Made by a program: the position numbers and the translations under genes
Notes under the pieces: model-generated
Seen by the model: only the letters and a program-made list of their open reading frames with translations
Told to the model about the DNA's origin: nothing
Databases searched by the model: none
DNA from: Phaeodactylum tricornutum CCAP 1055/1
Taxonomy: Eukaryota > Bacillariophyta > Bacillariophyceae > Surirellales > Neidiaceae
Length of the DNA stretch: 64,000 bases
Reading direction: 5' to 3'
Assembly (NCBI RefSeq): GCF_000150955.2
Contig: NC_011678.1
Span: 912,486 to 976,485, forward strand
Shown: positions 10,647-21,184 of the stretch, one piece after another
Numbering within the stretch: the first letter of the stretch is position 1
Layout of the letters: each line of letters begins with the position of its first letter

Positions 10647-11141
10647 CGCGTGTTATTTTTTTCAGAGGAGATTCGTCCTAGGCACCAATTTTTTATATGT
10701 GACGACAACCACAATTTTCAACGAATCTACCGAGAAGGTGGACGTTCCATGATATGTATATAGCGCATAGTATGTTAGAACCCACGATCTAAAAGTCAAA
10801 ATCAGTGACCAGCTGTGAGGGCACGCTATATCTTTCGGCCACTGTGCTACAGGAAAGAGCGAACCTACGGTTGTCGCCCAAAACATGGAAAACGGTTTAC
10901 GTCAGGGGTTGTCGTAAAAGAGGGATCGAAAAGTTCTTTGTCAGTTACGTCCCATCGAGAACGAACGTTTCTGGAACGCCTTCACAGTTCCTTTAAGCGA
11001 AAGCGCCATAGCCGATGTCTTCATCTGCAGTGACAGCAATAGACACCACTTACTTTGAAGCACAATCAATCCGTTTTATTGACTATACATCATTTCACTT
11101 AGAACGCCAACTGTAGGCATTTGACGAGGCACAAAAACACG
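10647..11141. other. Intergenic, no feature recognised
   Basis: Nearly 500 bases between glycosyltransferase copy B and the USE1-like gene, both on the plus strand. It should contain the copy B terminator and the downstream promoter. I see no repeat, RNA gene or coding signal. Confidence 0.4.
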
Positions 11142-12473
11142 ATGAAACATTCAGACGACATCCTTGATTCCAGCGAGAACAGCTGGAATGGTAGTATGCC
11201 TCACATGGACACTATCGACAGTCATCAAGAAACGCAATTGACAGTGGTCAATCTGTATCGTTTGCTGTACGCTATGGAACGGGACGACGCTCCAACTGGT
11301 CAGTCGTGGCAGTCGCTCTTGACGCGAGCCGAACTGGCACAGTCTTTGTGGCAGCGTATCGCACCTTCCGTTCGCGATAGGCAATCAACCACAAATTTCA
11401 AAGCCTGGCAATACCGAGTGGAAAGAGCCTGCGCCCGGGCTCAGCAAGCTGCTGAGGACCGTCGGCGGCAGGATCCGAACGCCGAAAATGATTTAGTGAA
11501 GCAGATATTTTTCGCCAATCGCCAAAGCCCCCAAGAAACTGGACAGGGTGAAGACGACGAAAACGACGACGACGACGAGAGCACCTCTTCACAACTCGAC
11601 ACGTTTAGTGAACACACGCCATCCCCGTCTCCAAACGCCGCTACCACGAATCAGCGTTTTTCCAACGCCAGTTTGGAAGACTTACAAAAAGAGCAGCGTA
11701 ATCAAATCGAACAAGCTATTGGTCAAATGGCCGCTCAAATGAAAGCGGAGATGTCCCGGATCCACGAAACGCTTCGGAACCAAACCGAAGATCTCGACGA
11801 CATGGAAGATTTGGCGGCTGATAATGTCCAGAAGGTTTCTGAGGTGGCGGACGACGTGAAGCATCACGTGTCGGCCAGTTGGTCGCGAACGATTGGCACT
11901 TGGACAATGATTTTTGTCATGCTGGGTGCCTTTTTGTTTTGCCTCGTGACCATTCAAATGGCACCCAAACGAAAAGGGACTTGCTTGTTTTACTGCCCCA
12001 CGCCAGATACGGAGCTCTTTTGCCGTTTGCTTCCAACTGGGCAGAAAGAATGCGTTGATAGTGAACAAATCCGCCGTACGAAAGTGGACGAAGCCGCTGA
12101 AACCGAGGATAGTTCATTTTTGTATATGGACGACACTAATCAATTTGTCTTTGACAATGGAGATCCCCAAGACAAGTTGCCAAGCGTTGCAACGTGTGAG
12201 CTTGATATGAACGGCGATTGCGTGGAAGAATATTTTGACGACGATGAGGAAGTTTTTGTTCTTCCGCCAGCGGAACAAATACGTCACGAAGCGCTCCGTG
12301 ATTACACACAAATGCAATGCGCCGCCAACGATATCCAGGCTTCTCTTTCGGAAGCCAGCCACCAAGTCGAGGGTATCCAATACTCTTCACCATCTTCCAA
12401 AGATGAAGCTTTAATTCAGAGCACAAAAAAGAGAGAATCGTTGACAAGCGAAAGAGAGCTTCCAAAAGTTTGA
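11142..12473 (+). CDS. Single-TM protein, USE1-like SNARE candidate
   Basis: Protein of 443 residues from the first ATG at 11142 (the frame is open slightly upstream without ATG). The N-terminal part (NLYRLLYAMERDD... W..LLTRAEL) and the block before the membrane (LEDLQKEQRNQIEQAIGQM, then a heptad-rich stretch of about 60 residues ending VKHHV) followed by one TM segment at about 254-273 and an I-x-MAPKRKG exit recall USE1, the Qc-SNARE of Golgi-to-ER retrograde traffic. Between them sits a low-complexity acidic linker (DDENDDDDE). Unlike USE1, which ends just after its membrane anchor, this protein carries about 170 residues past the TM, acidic and with several cysteines; these would be lumenal. 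Assignment is by my eye only. The alternative is an unrelated coiled-coil membrane protein. Confidence 0.5.
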   Translation: MKHSDDILDSSENSWNGSMPHMDTIDSHQETQLTVVNLYRLLYAMERDDAPTGQSWQSLLTRAELAQSLWQRIAPSVRDRQSTTNFKAWQYRVERACARAQQAAEDRRRQDPNAENDLVKQIFFANRQSPQETGQGEDDENDDDDESTSSQLDTFSEHTPSPSPNAATTNQRFSNASLEDLQKEQRNQIEQAIGQMAAQMKAEMSRIHETLRNQTEDLDDMEDLAADNVQKVSEVADDVKHHVSASWSRTIGTWTMIFVMLGAFLFCLVTIQMAPKRKGTCLFYCPTPDTELFCRLLPTGQKECVDSEQIRRTKVDEAAETEDSSFLYMDDTNQFVFDNGDPQDKLPSVATCELDMNGDCVEEYFDDDEEVFVLPPAEQIRHEALRDYTQMQCAANDIQASLSEASHQVEGIQYSSPSSKDEALIQSTKKRESLTSERELPKV

Positions 12474-12615
12474 AAAAGGGTACAGCTAAAACCGGGACCC
12501 TTTCTAATCCGCTTACAGCAAGGAATGAAGAGGAATCTATGACGCGTCAAGTTCTGCTCTGTAGCGGCAAATCGTTTAGGGGTAAAGACATTCGGCTAAG
12601 CAATGAAGAGGTTGA

Positions 12616-13151
12616 AGACTTTGCTTGCTTTGCGGCGCACCGACTGGAACTGATAACAAACAAGATAGCAACGGATGGACCGCGCTTCATCTGACAGCTC
12701 GCAACGGAAATTTCAATTTTGTCCAGCTATGTTTAGAAGCTGGAGCCGACTCGTCATTACAAACTATTGATGGTCGAACGGCACTTGATATCGCCACGAA
12801 CGTTTTGGATCAAGGTCACCCCATGTTCGGTCTTCTGTCGGGGGACAGAGTTTCCGGCGACCACGTCGAGCTAGAGCCAGAGGGTGACGATTTAGAAGAT
12901 GTTTCGAAAGCTGCTATTAGAGATGCAGTCGGAAGTGGAAATGTCGATCTCCTTAAATGTTTAACGAACCGGATGAGGATGGCCGGACCGTACTTCACCT
13001 AGCTGCGGCGATTGGAAATGTGGAGATTGCTAGCATTCTATTGCAGACAGGAGCCAGTCCTGCACTCGCAACTGACGACGGTAGATCGGTGAGGCAAGTT
13101 GTAATTGACTACGCAGGTCACGATCATCCAATACTCGAGCTGTTGTTATAA
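12616..13151 (+). pseudogene. Ankyrin-repeat gene fragment broken by frameshift
   Basis: Two ankyrin segments lie in different frames. The first (12625-13002) has NGWTALHLTARNGN, a LEAGADSSLQT helix-turn, and DGRTALDIA. The second (12957-13151) has DEDGRTVLHLAAAIGNVEIA and a LLQTGASPALATDDGRS unit. Continuity between VDLLKCL and NEPDEDGRTVLH demands a one-base frame change near 12957-12970; no GT-AG intron fits. At the 5' side, a plausible start of the same fold (EDFACFAA) lies in a third frame before 12640. The first segment has no ATG near its beginning. The gene is therefore a decayed or mis-assembled ankyrin protein. An intact version would need two indels; sequencing error at two sites is the main alternative. 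Confidence 0.65.
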
Positions 13152-14138
13152 CTCAGGTTCAGCACTAGAATTCGTAACTGCGCTCAATTTTTCTTTCATC
13201 AGATGTTTCCGTGCCGGCCCAAGCGTTACCGCTAACAGACAAGATCCTATCGTAAACCAGAGCATCATCGCCATCCAAAGGCGAACATCCGATAGGCCAA
13301 CCTCCGGTTCGCCTATGGTTTGGAATACGAGCAGATCATCAAACCCACTCGTCTTGTCAAATGGCGTACCGAGCGTCAAGTCATGCGTGGGGAGGCTTAT
13401 TTTCCTTATGTCAAAAAATGTCGCGTTTTGAATGGATTTCCTTCCGGAAATCTTGAGGGCCTGATTGAAGTAGCTTCTGTGCTCTCGAAATGCAAAAATA
13501 ATGCGGGATTCCGGTGATTCGCACTCATGACAGTCTTCTCCAAAGACTGCTATTTCAAACAAGGCTCTCTTTGGCATGCCCGTGACCTTTGTCACTTTGA
13601 CAAATGCGATGTCAGTGAATCGCCGTAGAAACAGTTCTAAAGATACTTCTACGATATGCTGGTCGTCCGTGGCAACCCCCCATTGCCTGTGCAGTTCCAA
13701 TTCAAGATGCATCACTACGAGCTCGGGACCGACCAGTTCAACATCGACGAACGAAAGTCGACCGTCTTCCCGCTTCTGCAAAAGATTACGAGACACTTGG
13801 GCGATTATATATGGAATGTATTTCAGAGTAGTAATAGACAATGACATCCCGCTGAATGCAATTTGAGTCTCGATTAGCAGGCAGTAATCCGAAACCTTTT
13901 CGCCAAGGCTTGCGGTAGAAGGCTTCGAAGGCTCACAGAAGTCAGTTGGCCTCGAAAATATATTTTGAATATGCAGTGATTTAATCAAAACATCATACCG
14001 TTGCAGCTCTAGGACCATCCAACGGGCAAAGATGCTGTTCACTAAGGCAGTGGATCGCTGTATAAGTTCAGGAGTAATTCGCAAATGCGGTGGTGCCATG
14101 GAGACTCTTGTTATCAGAGAAACAATATGGTTGGACAT
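13146..14138 (-). CDS. Hypothetical protein with C-terminal TM
   Basis: I do not recognise this protein. The frame is open from 14255 but lacks an ATG until 14138, giving 330 residues. A further 5' exon is possible, since a second frame beginning with ATG near 14243 is also open for about 130 bases. The sequence is mixed alpha/beta with strand-like stretches (LSFVDVELVGPELVVMHLELEL, split in the middle by charged residues) and ends with a hydrophobic segment (LWMAMMLWFTIGSCLLAVTLG) about 25 residues from the C-terminus, consistent with a tail-anchored or type I membrane protein. Its TAA stop and the stop of the converging ankyrin fragment share the palindrome TTATAA at 13146-13151. Confidence 0.55.
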   Translation of the reverse strand: MSNHIVSLITRVSMAPPHLRITPELIQRSTALVNSIFARWMVLELQRYDVLIKSLHIQNIFSRPTDFCEPSKPSTASLGEKVSDYCLLIETQIAFSGMSLSITTLKYIPYIIAQVSRNLLQKREDGRLSFVDVELVGPELVVMHLELELHRQWGVATDDQHIVEVSLELFLRRFTDIAFVKVTKVTGMPKRALFEIAVFGEDCHECESPESRIIFAFREHRSYFNQALKISGRKSIQNATFFDIRKISLPTHDLTLGTPFDKTSGFDDLLVFQTIGEPEVGLSDVRLWMAMMLWFTIGSCLLAVTLGPARKHLMKEKLSAVTNSSAEPEL

Positions 14139-14442
14139 GATGAACTTATTGACCCAAAGAGGCGGCCATGCGTTTGATGTTGTGATAGTGTTTGGCTGAC
14201 AAGGTCTTGTACGACGGGAGATGACCGCGCACCTCGAAAGTCCATTCCAATCCAACTCTAGGATGAAAAGTTACTATAATTTATCGACCCGCAAATAAGT
14301 TGCTGTACCGTTGGACATTCGTCACGGCAGTTACACGATTCCAATCGAAAGCCACGAAAAAAGTTGAAACAAAAGTGCATGTATTAGGTCGCTGTCAATC
14401 CCTACGTTTAGAAGGTTCCAACGAAGGTTCCAACAAAAAAAG

Positions 14443-15261
14443 TCAGCGCCTCGATTCAACTTGCTTCGACTTCGCATTCCAACAACATCCGTCGACCATT
14501 TCCCCACGCAACAGCTGTCGCGCTGCCCGACATTGCAGCAATATTATGAGGTCATCGCTGATTCGGTCTGGGTGTAAAACGACCGTCGCGTTTCGACGCC
14601 AAATTACCCACCGTGTACAAGCTGCCGATCGTTCCTTTCTATTGATGCTCTCTCGGTAGGAACAGTGAAGACACGAAGGAGGTTGTACAAAGCCAAGACG
14701 AGCGAAGAAGCACATTTCGACAAAGAGTGTTTTAATTTCATCCAATGAAAGTTTTCCTTGTACATCTTTAGGACGCAAAATTCTATCCACTCGCTCCAGA
14801 ATGGCTTGTTTACCCAGTACAGATGGTGCCAAAGGAACATGAGAATTTTCCTTGTCTTCAAAACTCAATTTCGACAAGAGTTCCGTTGCAGAAGAGTGCT
14901 TTGTCCCTCTTAGTGTTTCTTTTGTCGAAACCACTTCAAGGTCACGACGGTCTCGATCGACCCAAGTCACGTGCAAAGATCCCGCAGATTTTTTTCGTAG
15001 AATCGATGAAGGAGAGGAGCTTGCCAAAGAAGAGGTGGCTTCAGTAGTCGAGGAGCGACTAGCAGTAGAAGTGGCCGATGACGATGAATCGTGGTGATGC
15101 AAGGACTCTTGTCGCGCAATCATCAAATCAAGCTCGCGCTCTATGTTGGCTCGATAGGAAGGATGCTTTTGTAGGAGTGACTGAAAGTGCACGTAGTCGC
15201 GTCGGGATACTTTACCCTGTGCTTCGTACTCGCCGAGCCTTAATTCCAAAGCGGATTGCAT
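14443..15261 (-). CDS. Hypothetical protein, Ser-rich with Cys-containing C-terminus
   Basis: Protein of 272 residues starting at ATG 15261. The N-terminal 50 residues form a charged helical region; residues about 53-90 are almost pure Ser/Thr/Ala; the last 100 contain PSCLHCSYRE (a CxxC), a further ACTRWVIWRRN, and VVLHPDRISDDL. The CxxC plus later cysteines might bind zinc, but the spacing matches no family I know. Single exon. No function assigned. Confidence 0.6.
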   Translation of the reverse strand: MQSALELRLGEYEAQGKVSRRDYVHFQSLLQKHPSYRANIERELDLMIARQESLHHHDSSSSATSTASRSSTTEATSSLASSSPSSILRKKSAGSLHVTWVDRDRRDLEVVSTKETLRGTKHSSATELLSKLSFEDKENSHVPLAPSVLGKQAILERVDRILRPKDVQGKLSLDEIKTLFVEMCFFARLGFVQPPSCLHCSYRESINRKERSAACTRWVIWRRNATVVLHPDRISDDLIILLQCRAARQLLRGEMVDGCCWNAKSKQVESRR

Positions 15262-16047
15262 GGCAATGAGCCAAAGTTAAGGTTTTTTGGGTGGAGTGCT
15301 ATCGCTAATCGCAAAAGGGCAGATTCACACGAAAGAGCAGAGGTTAACACAAAAACAAGTACCGGCGTTAGCTCTGTTGGGTACCAGTGAGATGGTGGCT
15401 ATCGTGATTGCTTTGGATTCTTTCCCATGGTCGAAGGCAGGAGCTTCGGTGACACAAGGTCAACGGTCGTCAAGCAAGCCGCGCAGATCAATCCAGCGAT
15501 ATGGTTAAATATATCGGAATCAACATGTGGTTTTTGGTACTATGCACTCACAGTCAACGCTTATGGATCGAAACGTTATATGAAGTTAACGTTCTGTTGA
15601 GCTCTTACCATAGTAACTTATTCGATGACAATTTTCAAGTTTTAAAGTTGGCCAGTTCAAAGTGAAAACAGGATTACTGCTTTTGTGCATGGTTTCGAAA
15701 TTCAAATTTGTTGGATTTGGGCTTGTGTCCCAAACTTTAACATTAACATTTCGGGGCACACACCTAAATGTGAAAGCGGAAAAGCAAGCTCTCCGTGTTG
15801 CTGTTAGTGCGGGTCGGCGGCCCTACGGTATGTTACTGTTAGCCGAGATCCCTCACAAATTGTATTTTTCGTACAGTCTCATCTATATATATGCAGTCTC
15901 TGATACGTCTCATCGAGAGCTTGACCCGGTGTTAGTTTTCTCATCGCCAGATTGGTCGAAATTCCTGTATTGCTTGGCTTCTAGTACCTGCAGCTTTCCT
16001 AGCAGAGTGGGCTGCCGAATCCTCATTCATAGTCATCCGCTGACAAG
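15262..16047. other. Divergent intergenic region with TCACAGTCA
   Basis: Spacer between the minus-strand hypothetical gene and the plus-strand ARL8-like gene. It has one TCACAGTCA at 15548-15556. Short open frames are present but lack any recognisable domain. Confidence 0.45.
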
Positions 16048-16864
16048 ATGGGACAAATCCTCAGCAATCTACTTCAGATCTTCTACACGAAAAAGCTGGA
16101 TATTGTGGTAATTGGACTCGAGAATAGGTAAACTCTGCGTTGCAACAGTCGTCAGTCTCCGGAAACGATGCGTCCTTGTGCTTACTAGCTTCACTGATAC
16201 TGGATTCTCACATAATCTGTATCTTTCGTTGCCACTGCTCATCAATGCGTTCTTTTGCACTGCCTGCATTGCGTGTAGTGGGAAAACGACGCTGCTTTCG
16301 GTACTGGCACATGGACAAGCCGTCGAGACGGTGCCAACGATTGGTCTTAATGTCAAGGTCTTCAAAAAGGGCAAGGTCAACATGAAGTGTTGGGATGTAA
16401 GTCTTGGTTGTGTTGTGTGCGTGTCTCTTTGTTGTTACATAGTGGCGAACAACGCTGGTATGATTCATCTTCCTGAAATGTAATTTTACATGTCTCAACC
16501 CACTTGTCTTTCGATATGCCTGATGTAGATTGGTGGTCAAGAACAGTATCGATCAGAATGGTCTAGGTATACAAAAGGATGTGACGTTGTGTTGTACGTC
16601 GTCGATGCTGCAGCTCCGCAAAAACTACCGACTGCCAAAAAAGAGCTCCACAAGCTACTGGATGACGGGTCCATTGGTGCTACACCCTTGCTTGTATTGG
16701 CAAACAAGATTGATCTGCCAGAACACGTAGGTGAATCGGAATTGATCGAAAAGTTGCAATTGAACTACGTCTTAGAAACGCCTTGGATGGTTCTGCCCAT
16801 TTCGGCCTTACAGTGTACCAATATGGATCAAGTTGTGGAATGGTTGACGGCACAAGGAAAATAA
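16048..16864 (+). CDS. ARL8: ARL8-like small GTPase (three exons)
   Basis: Arf-like GTPase of 177 residues. Exons are 16048-16127, 16279-16396 and 16529-16864; both introns are GT-AG (151 and 132 nt) and the joins keep frame. The spliced protein has VIGLENSGKTTLL (P-loop, split by intron 1), the effector Thr in VPTIGLNV, DIGGQEQYRSEW (switch II, intron 2 just before Ile), and LANKIDLPE for guanine recognition. The block CDVVLYVVDAAAPQKL is followed by the ELHKLLDD helix typical of ARL8. The N-terminus (MGQILSNLLQIFYTKKLDIV) has Gly2 but also the hydrophobic helix expected of ARL8. ARL8 acts on lysosome/vacuole membranes in kinesin-linked transport. Arl1 or Arl5 is possible but the ELHKLLD block favours ARL8. 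Confidence 0.85.
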
Positions 16865-16980
16865 TTATTCGTTGGTTTAAAAGTACTCACTTGTTTTTCT
16901 GGAACGTAAAATTAAGTATTTTGATGTGGCATGCTTTTGTCTATTGCACATCTATACGCTCAACTATTGACGCCCTCAGC

Positions 16981-19254
16981 TTAAAGAAACCAAGGCGCGT
17001 CTTCTTCGATAATTTTGCGGTCCAACTTTTTCGTCTTGGCAATGACAAATTCACGAGGCCGATTGGAGTCGACCAATGCTACACGGCAATCTAGTCGAAT
17101 ATGCCGCACTGGACGTCCGTTAATTGTCATACTACAGTCGCTGTCAGCCGCAGGCTCATCGCAGTACTCCAGAGAAATGTCCTCTTGGTCGGCAAAAACT
17201 TTGACTTTGCGTTCGGGTCCGCATGCCGCTTGGACCTGTTAATTGTGAACATACATTGCCGAGCAAGAGAAAGAAAGTGAGAGCTAGGCATCAGCGACTT
17301 TGGTCACGATGGAACCAGCGCTATTGCAAACGTACCGCATTCTCCGCCAACATGAGCTGCCAGAACTTTCCGCCCACCGCATCAACAGCCAAGTGAGCCG
17401 ATACCCATTGAAAAGCACCCGCCAAAATAGATTGTACTCCGCGCTCACCCCAGCAGCCCGCTCTCCATACAATTGTGTGCAGACCACTGCGCTCGCCTAA
17501 ATGTTTCATGACATCGATCGGTTCGCTTCCGTCCAGCAATTCGACAATAACACCCATTTCCTCCAGGTTACGTTTCAAAGCTTGTGATTTAAGAAGTTCA
17601 TCCTGAATTTGCTTTGTAGACTCCTCCGCATTCTTTTGCCATTGAATTGCTGCTTCCGCTGCCTTGGCCGCATCTCCGGTCTCGATGGCGGCCGCCGCCG
17701 CTGCGGCCGCTTCGGCGGCTGCTTTAGCCGCTGCAGCTGCAGCATCGGCAGCAGCTCGAGCCTGAGCTTCGTTTCCCCGACGCAACAATACACGGGTAGG
17801 CTTGCGGTGGTTAGCTCGCCAAAACTTTTCAATATCCACGTGGTTCGGTAAATCCGGTCCACCATTTTTCAGTGGGAGTTCTTTCAGATCGGTGGCGTCC
17901 ATGACAACGATACGCTCCACGCCGGCGGGGAGATCACATCCGTGCGTCGCCAACCATTTTAACCCACTCAAACGAGCAGCCAAGGAACCATCATCGCTGG
18001 GACCGTTCCCTTGTTTGGGGAACGTTGCTACTACCGCGTCGGCTTGCTCGTACCATGGCATCATCGGAGTTCCACTCATGTCTCCCTGAAAGTCCTCATC
18101 TTCGAATTCGACCGACAAAAATTCTTCGTCGTCAAAGTCATCATCGTCGCCATCATCAGCCCAGATGACTTCGGGAGGCGGAGCGATTTCGTATGCTCCA
18201 AACTTCCGGAAACTCAGATTCTGGCCACCGAACTTGGTACCGAAAGCGTTACCCTGACGAGCAAACGCTTCGATATTGTCCGAATCCACCACCGAACAGT
18301 GTAAAAATCCGAGAGGTCGTCCAAACAAGTTGAAATGTGTGCGTGCCATTTTATGGAGCTTGCTGTTCGCGAGCTGAGCATAGGCCACGATCAGATTTTC
18401 GCACTCTTCTTCCAATACCGATCCCATGCGGACTTCGATGCCCGCAGAGTGCAAGGCGGCGGCACCCTTGGAATGTCGTTCCTGGATCGGGTCGGCACAT
18501 CCAATGACGACACGAGGAATACCAACGAGCTCGATCAGCTGTGTTATAGGAGGAAGGGCCGTACCTTCCCGCTCGGACGATGGTTCCAAGGTCACGTACA
18601 AAGTACTGGTTTCCAGATCTTTTCGTAGCTGTTCCGAGGAAGGCCAGGAGACGCACCACTCAGATAATGGTGTTACTTCAAGACCCGCCTGTGCAATCGC
18701 AGCCCGAACGGCATCGTTTCTAAAATCACTCCGTGCCTTTCCGAGGATACGTCCGTCGTCGGCCACCAGAACAGCACCGACAGTCGGCTTGGGGAACGCC
18801 GACGCAACACCACGTTCTCCTCCACTGTACCAGCATAAGAAGAAATATACGAAAGAGGAGTCAATGAGCCAAGGCACGGAAAGCAACACCTATGGATATT
18901 TGGTCACAGAACGTACGCTGTTTCAGCCTCGAGAATAGCGCTAAGCATGTATTCTTCGTCCTGCCGAAATTGCTCTTCCGTGACGGGAACGGGATCGGCA
19001 ATATGTGTTAGTACCGTCATTTCCCTGTCGGAAAAAGGCAGCTTTTGCTGCTTCGTGTCTTTCTCTATCTCCATTTCGCCGCCAAAGGTATTTTCGAGCA
19101 GGCTACCGCCAGGGCGATGAAATCTGCTCGGCCTTTCCAGCGTCCGCTGAGACAACACGGTCGATCTGCGCTGCCCCGGGACAAACGCATCCGACAAGAG
19201 GCAGGAAAGCGCCCAAAAGACGTGCACACACAGCCATTTTTGTGCGAGCATCAT
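16981..19254 (-). CDS. Plastid RibD-like protein with degenerate deaminase site
   Basis: Riboflavin-pathway RibD-like protein, 693 residues, in three exons read 19254-18917, 18824-17336 and 17235-16981; both introns are GT-AG (92 and 100 nt). The first exon encodes a signal peptide ending SDAFVPGQRR, the AF-P junction of plastid import. The deaminase-like domain (FPKPTVGAVLVADDG..., LYVTLEPSS, RVVIGCADP, AGIEVRMGSVLEEE) lacks the zinc ligands: the HAE position reads N-D-A and both PC cysteines are Ser and Pro. The C-terminal half is reductase-like (WRAGCWGERGVQSILAGAF) but holds an acidic insert and an Ala-rich coiled coil near residues 440-500. Plant PyrR likewise pairs a dead deaminase with an active reductase, so a plastid pyrimidine reductase is the best reading. 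Last-exon function is unclear. Confidence 0.75.
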
Positions 19255-19929
19255 TCTAAATACAGGGGACTAGAACTTATTCCTAATCCAGAGGAATGCA
19301 ACCCTTTCACAAGTCAAGAGTCGAGGAGGTTTTGGTACCACCAGTTCCAAACGCGACGACAAAAAGCAGAGATCGAAAGACCATCCAAACTGTGACGTTG
19401 AGTTGTCCGTCGCGAACATGATAAGTAATATAGGTATTGCTAAATAAATGGTGTGCTACAAAATATTTATTGGGAAGTGGTGGTGTGACAAACAGGAGCA
19501 TTGAAGTAACTGTCCGATTTTGGTATGCGACGCTTTCTGATGGTCGAGGCGTGATGGACACTCTAGAGACACAATGAATGTAGGTCACCAAAGCTATCAA
19601 ACGATTACTAACCTCTCGTAAGGTAGAGCACTCTAAAACAGGATAAGAGCCACCCCCAAGAGGGGGAAAATGTGTCCCGATATACCACATCTGTTTTGAT
19701 GTCCCCCTATCAACGACGTCAATAGGCAAACCCCTGAGGAATCTCGAGACCACCCGCATGCATTCGGTCACAGCAACACACAAAATGCTGATTGACGCAT
19801 CCCCGAGTCAGAACTAAAGTGGCCAAAGCTTACGATACGATATTCTCGTCACCCTTTCTTTTCTGTTCATCCCTGTGTCCAAAGAGTAGTTCTCGGCTTT
19901 CAAAATTCACTCTCGGCTGGACTTGCCCA
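19255..19929. other. Intergenic, no feature recognised
   Basis: About 670 bases lie between the 5' end of the RibD-like gene and the 3' end of the ankyrin gene, both on the minus strand. It should include the RibD-like promoter. No motif or coding signal stands out. Confidence 0.4.
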
Positions 19930-21184
19930 CTATACTTTCGTGTTAGAAAGGCTTCCTTCCTTGGAAAAGTTTTTTTCACGTTGCCTCTTCTTTTTTGCTG
20001 TATACTTGCTAATAATGCGGCTGGCTTCATTTGCCGGACTGTCTGCCGGGATTGTTGCCATGCTTAGTGGTGAAAACCCATCCCAGTCCTCAATGTCGAC
20101 GCGTGCATTGTGTTCACCGAGCAAGTGCTGGGTGGCATCGACGCAATTTTTAAGGACGCATTCGAGGAGGCAGACTTCACCGAGTCGATCCTGTGCGTCG
20201 TACAGCTTTACCAACTCTTGAGGTGCTTTCGAAGGTTGCTGCAACAGTATGTTTTCCGGCTTAATACCGACTATCTTTTTCGTGTCCATTATTAGAACTG
20301 CTCGTCGTTTTGTGCTGACTACATAGCCTTTGGCAATACCGATCTTGCCGTTCATGCTTTCGTTATGCAGACTGTGCAAGACAACCTTTTGATTGAAAAA
20401 ATGGCTCGACTGGTTTGCAACAATACACAGGTCAGCAACGTATTGAGTCATGGCTGTCGCCTCTTGGTCCATTCCGTAGTGACACACTGTCTGTTCATAT
20501 GAAAACAGGGAGAAACGATGGAATGGTTAAAGTGAGATACAGTCTGTCGCCCATGTCTACCCTTTCGATCGCAACACGTACTTTTCCACAAACATCCTTG
20601 GCATCTGGGCGGGCGCCGTACTCCAATAAAATCTCCGCAACCTGTCGTTGCTTCTGAGCCAAAGACGTCTTTGGCAATTGCAAACTCTTTCCCATTGACA
20701 CGATCATGAGCAGCGGAGAAAGCCGCATGGAAGTTTCTCTCTTTTCCAACGCTTGTATGAGTTTCGTTGGAGCGAATCCCAACGGGTCGTCCAATTGTTG
20801 CAACATTTCTCGCACTGCATGTACGGCACCCGTTACGCACATTTTTGCAAACGGACTGAGTGGCTCGCAGCCCAGGGCGGCTAGCTGACGAATGTCGCCA
20901 CCCGTCCGAAAGAGCTCACGATAAAACTGTTTCCCTTGGTGATCCAAGTGAATCGGTGACTGGTCGCCGTCTCCGAACAAGTCTCTGTCGTTAAACCGCA
21001 CGTCGGTTCCGTGCGACTGCAATCCAGAGCGAATGTAAGCTTTCAAAGCTGACAGGGATATTTGCCCCGTCTCGGATTGATGTCGCAGGATACCCTCGAT
21101 GTCATCATCATCGCTGTCGGAATCCTCCTCCTCTGTTTGCCTTGGCGTGGCTTGTTCCAGCGTTTCGGCGAGATCTCGGAGCAT
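19930..21184 (-). CDS. Ankyrin-type repeat protein (two exons)
   Basis: Protein of 387 residues from exons 21184-20582 and 20490-19930, with a 91-nt GT-AG intron. The join gives ARPDAKDVCGKTVCHYGMDQEATAMT, shown here only as a description of the boundary, between an ankyrin-like helix pair (RQVAEILLEYGARPDAKD) and a Cys/His containing stretch. The N-terminus is acidic (EEEDSDSDDDDIE). The second half contains ADLCIVANQSSHFFNQKVVLHSL and a final ankyrin-like block (ECVLKNCVDATQHLLGEHNA) before a very basic C-terminus. The first ATG is at 21184; the frame extends to 21226 only through GTG. Function unknown; probably a protein-interaction scaffold. Confidence 0.7.

Noticed and set aside
14500-14620. 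HPD tripeptide in the hypothetical protein at 14443-15261, suggesting a J-domain
   Set aside because: The helices that flank HPD in DnaJ proteins are absent, and the surrounding residues do not fit the J-domain pattern.
17575-17865. Basic/Ala-rich frames opposite or beside the RibD-like coiled coil
   Set aside because: They arise from GCN repeats encoding the Ala-rich stretch read in other frames.
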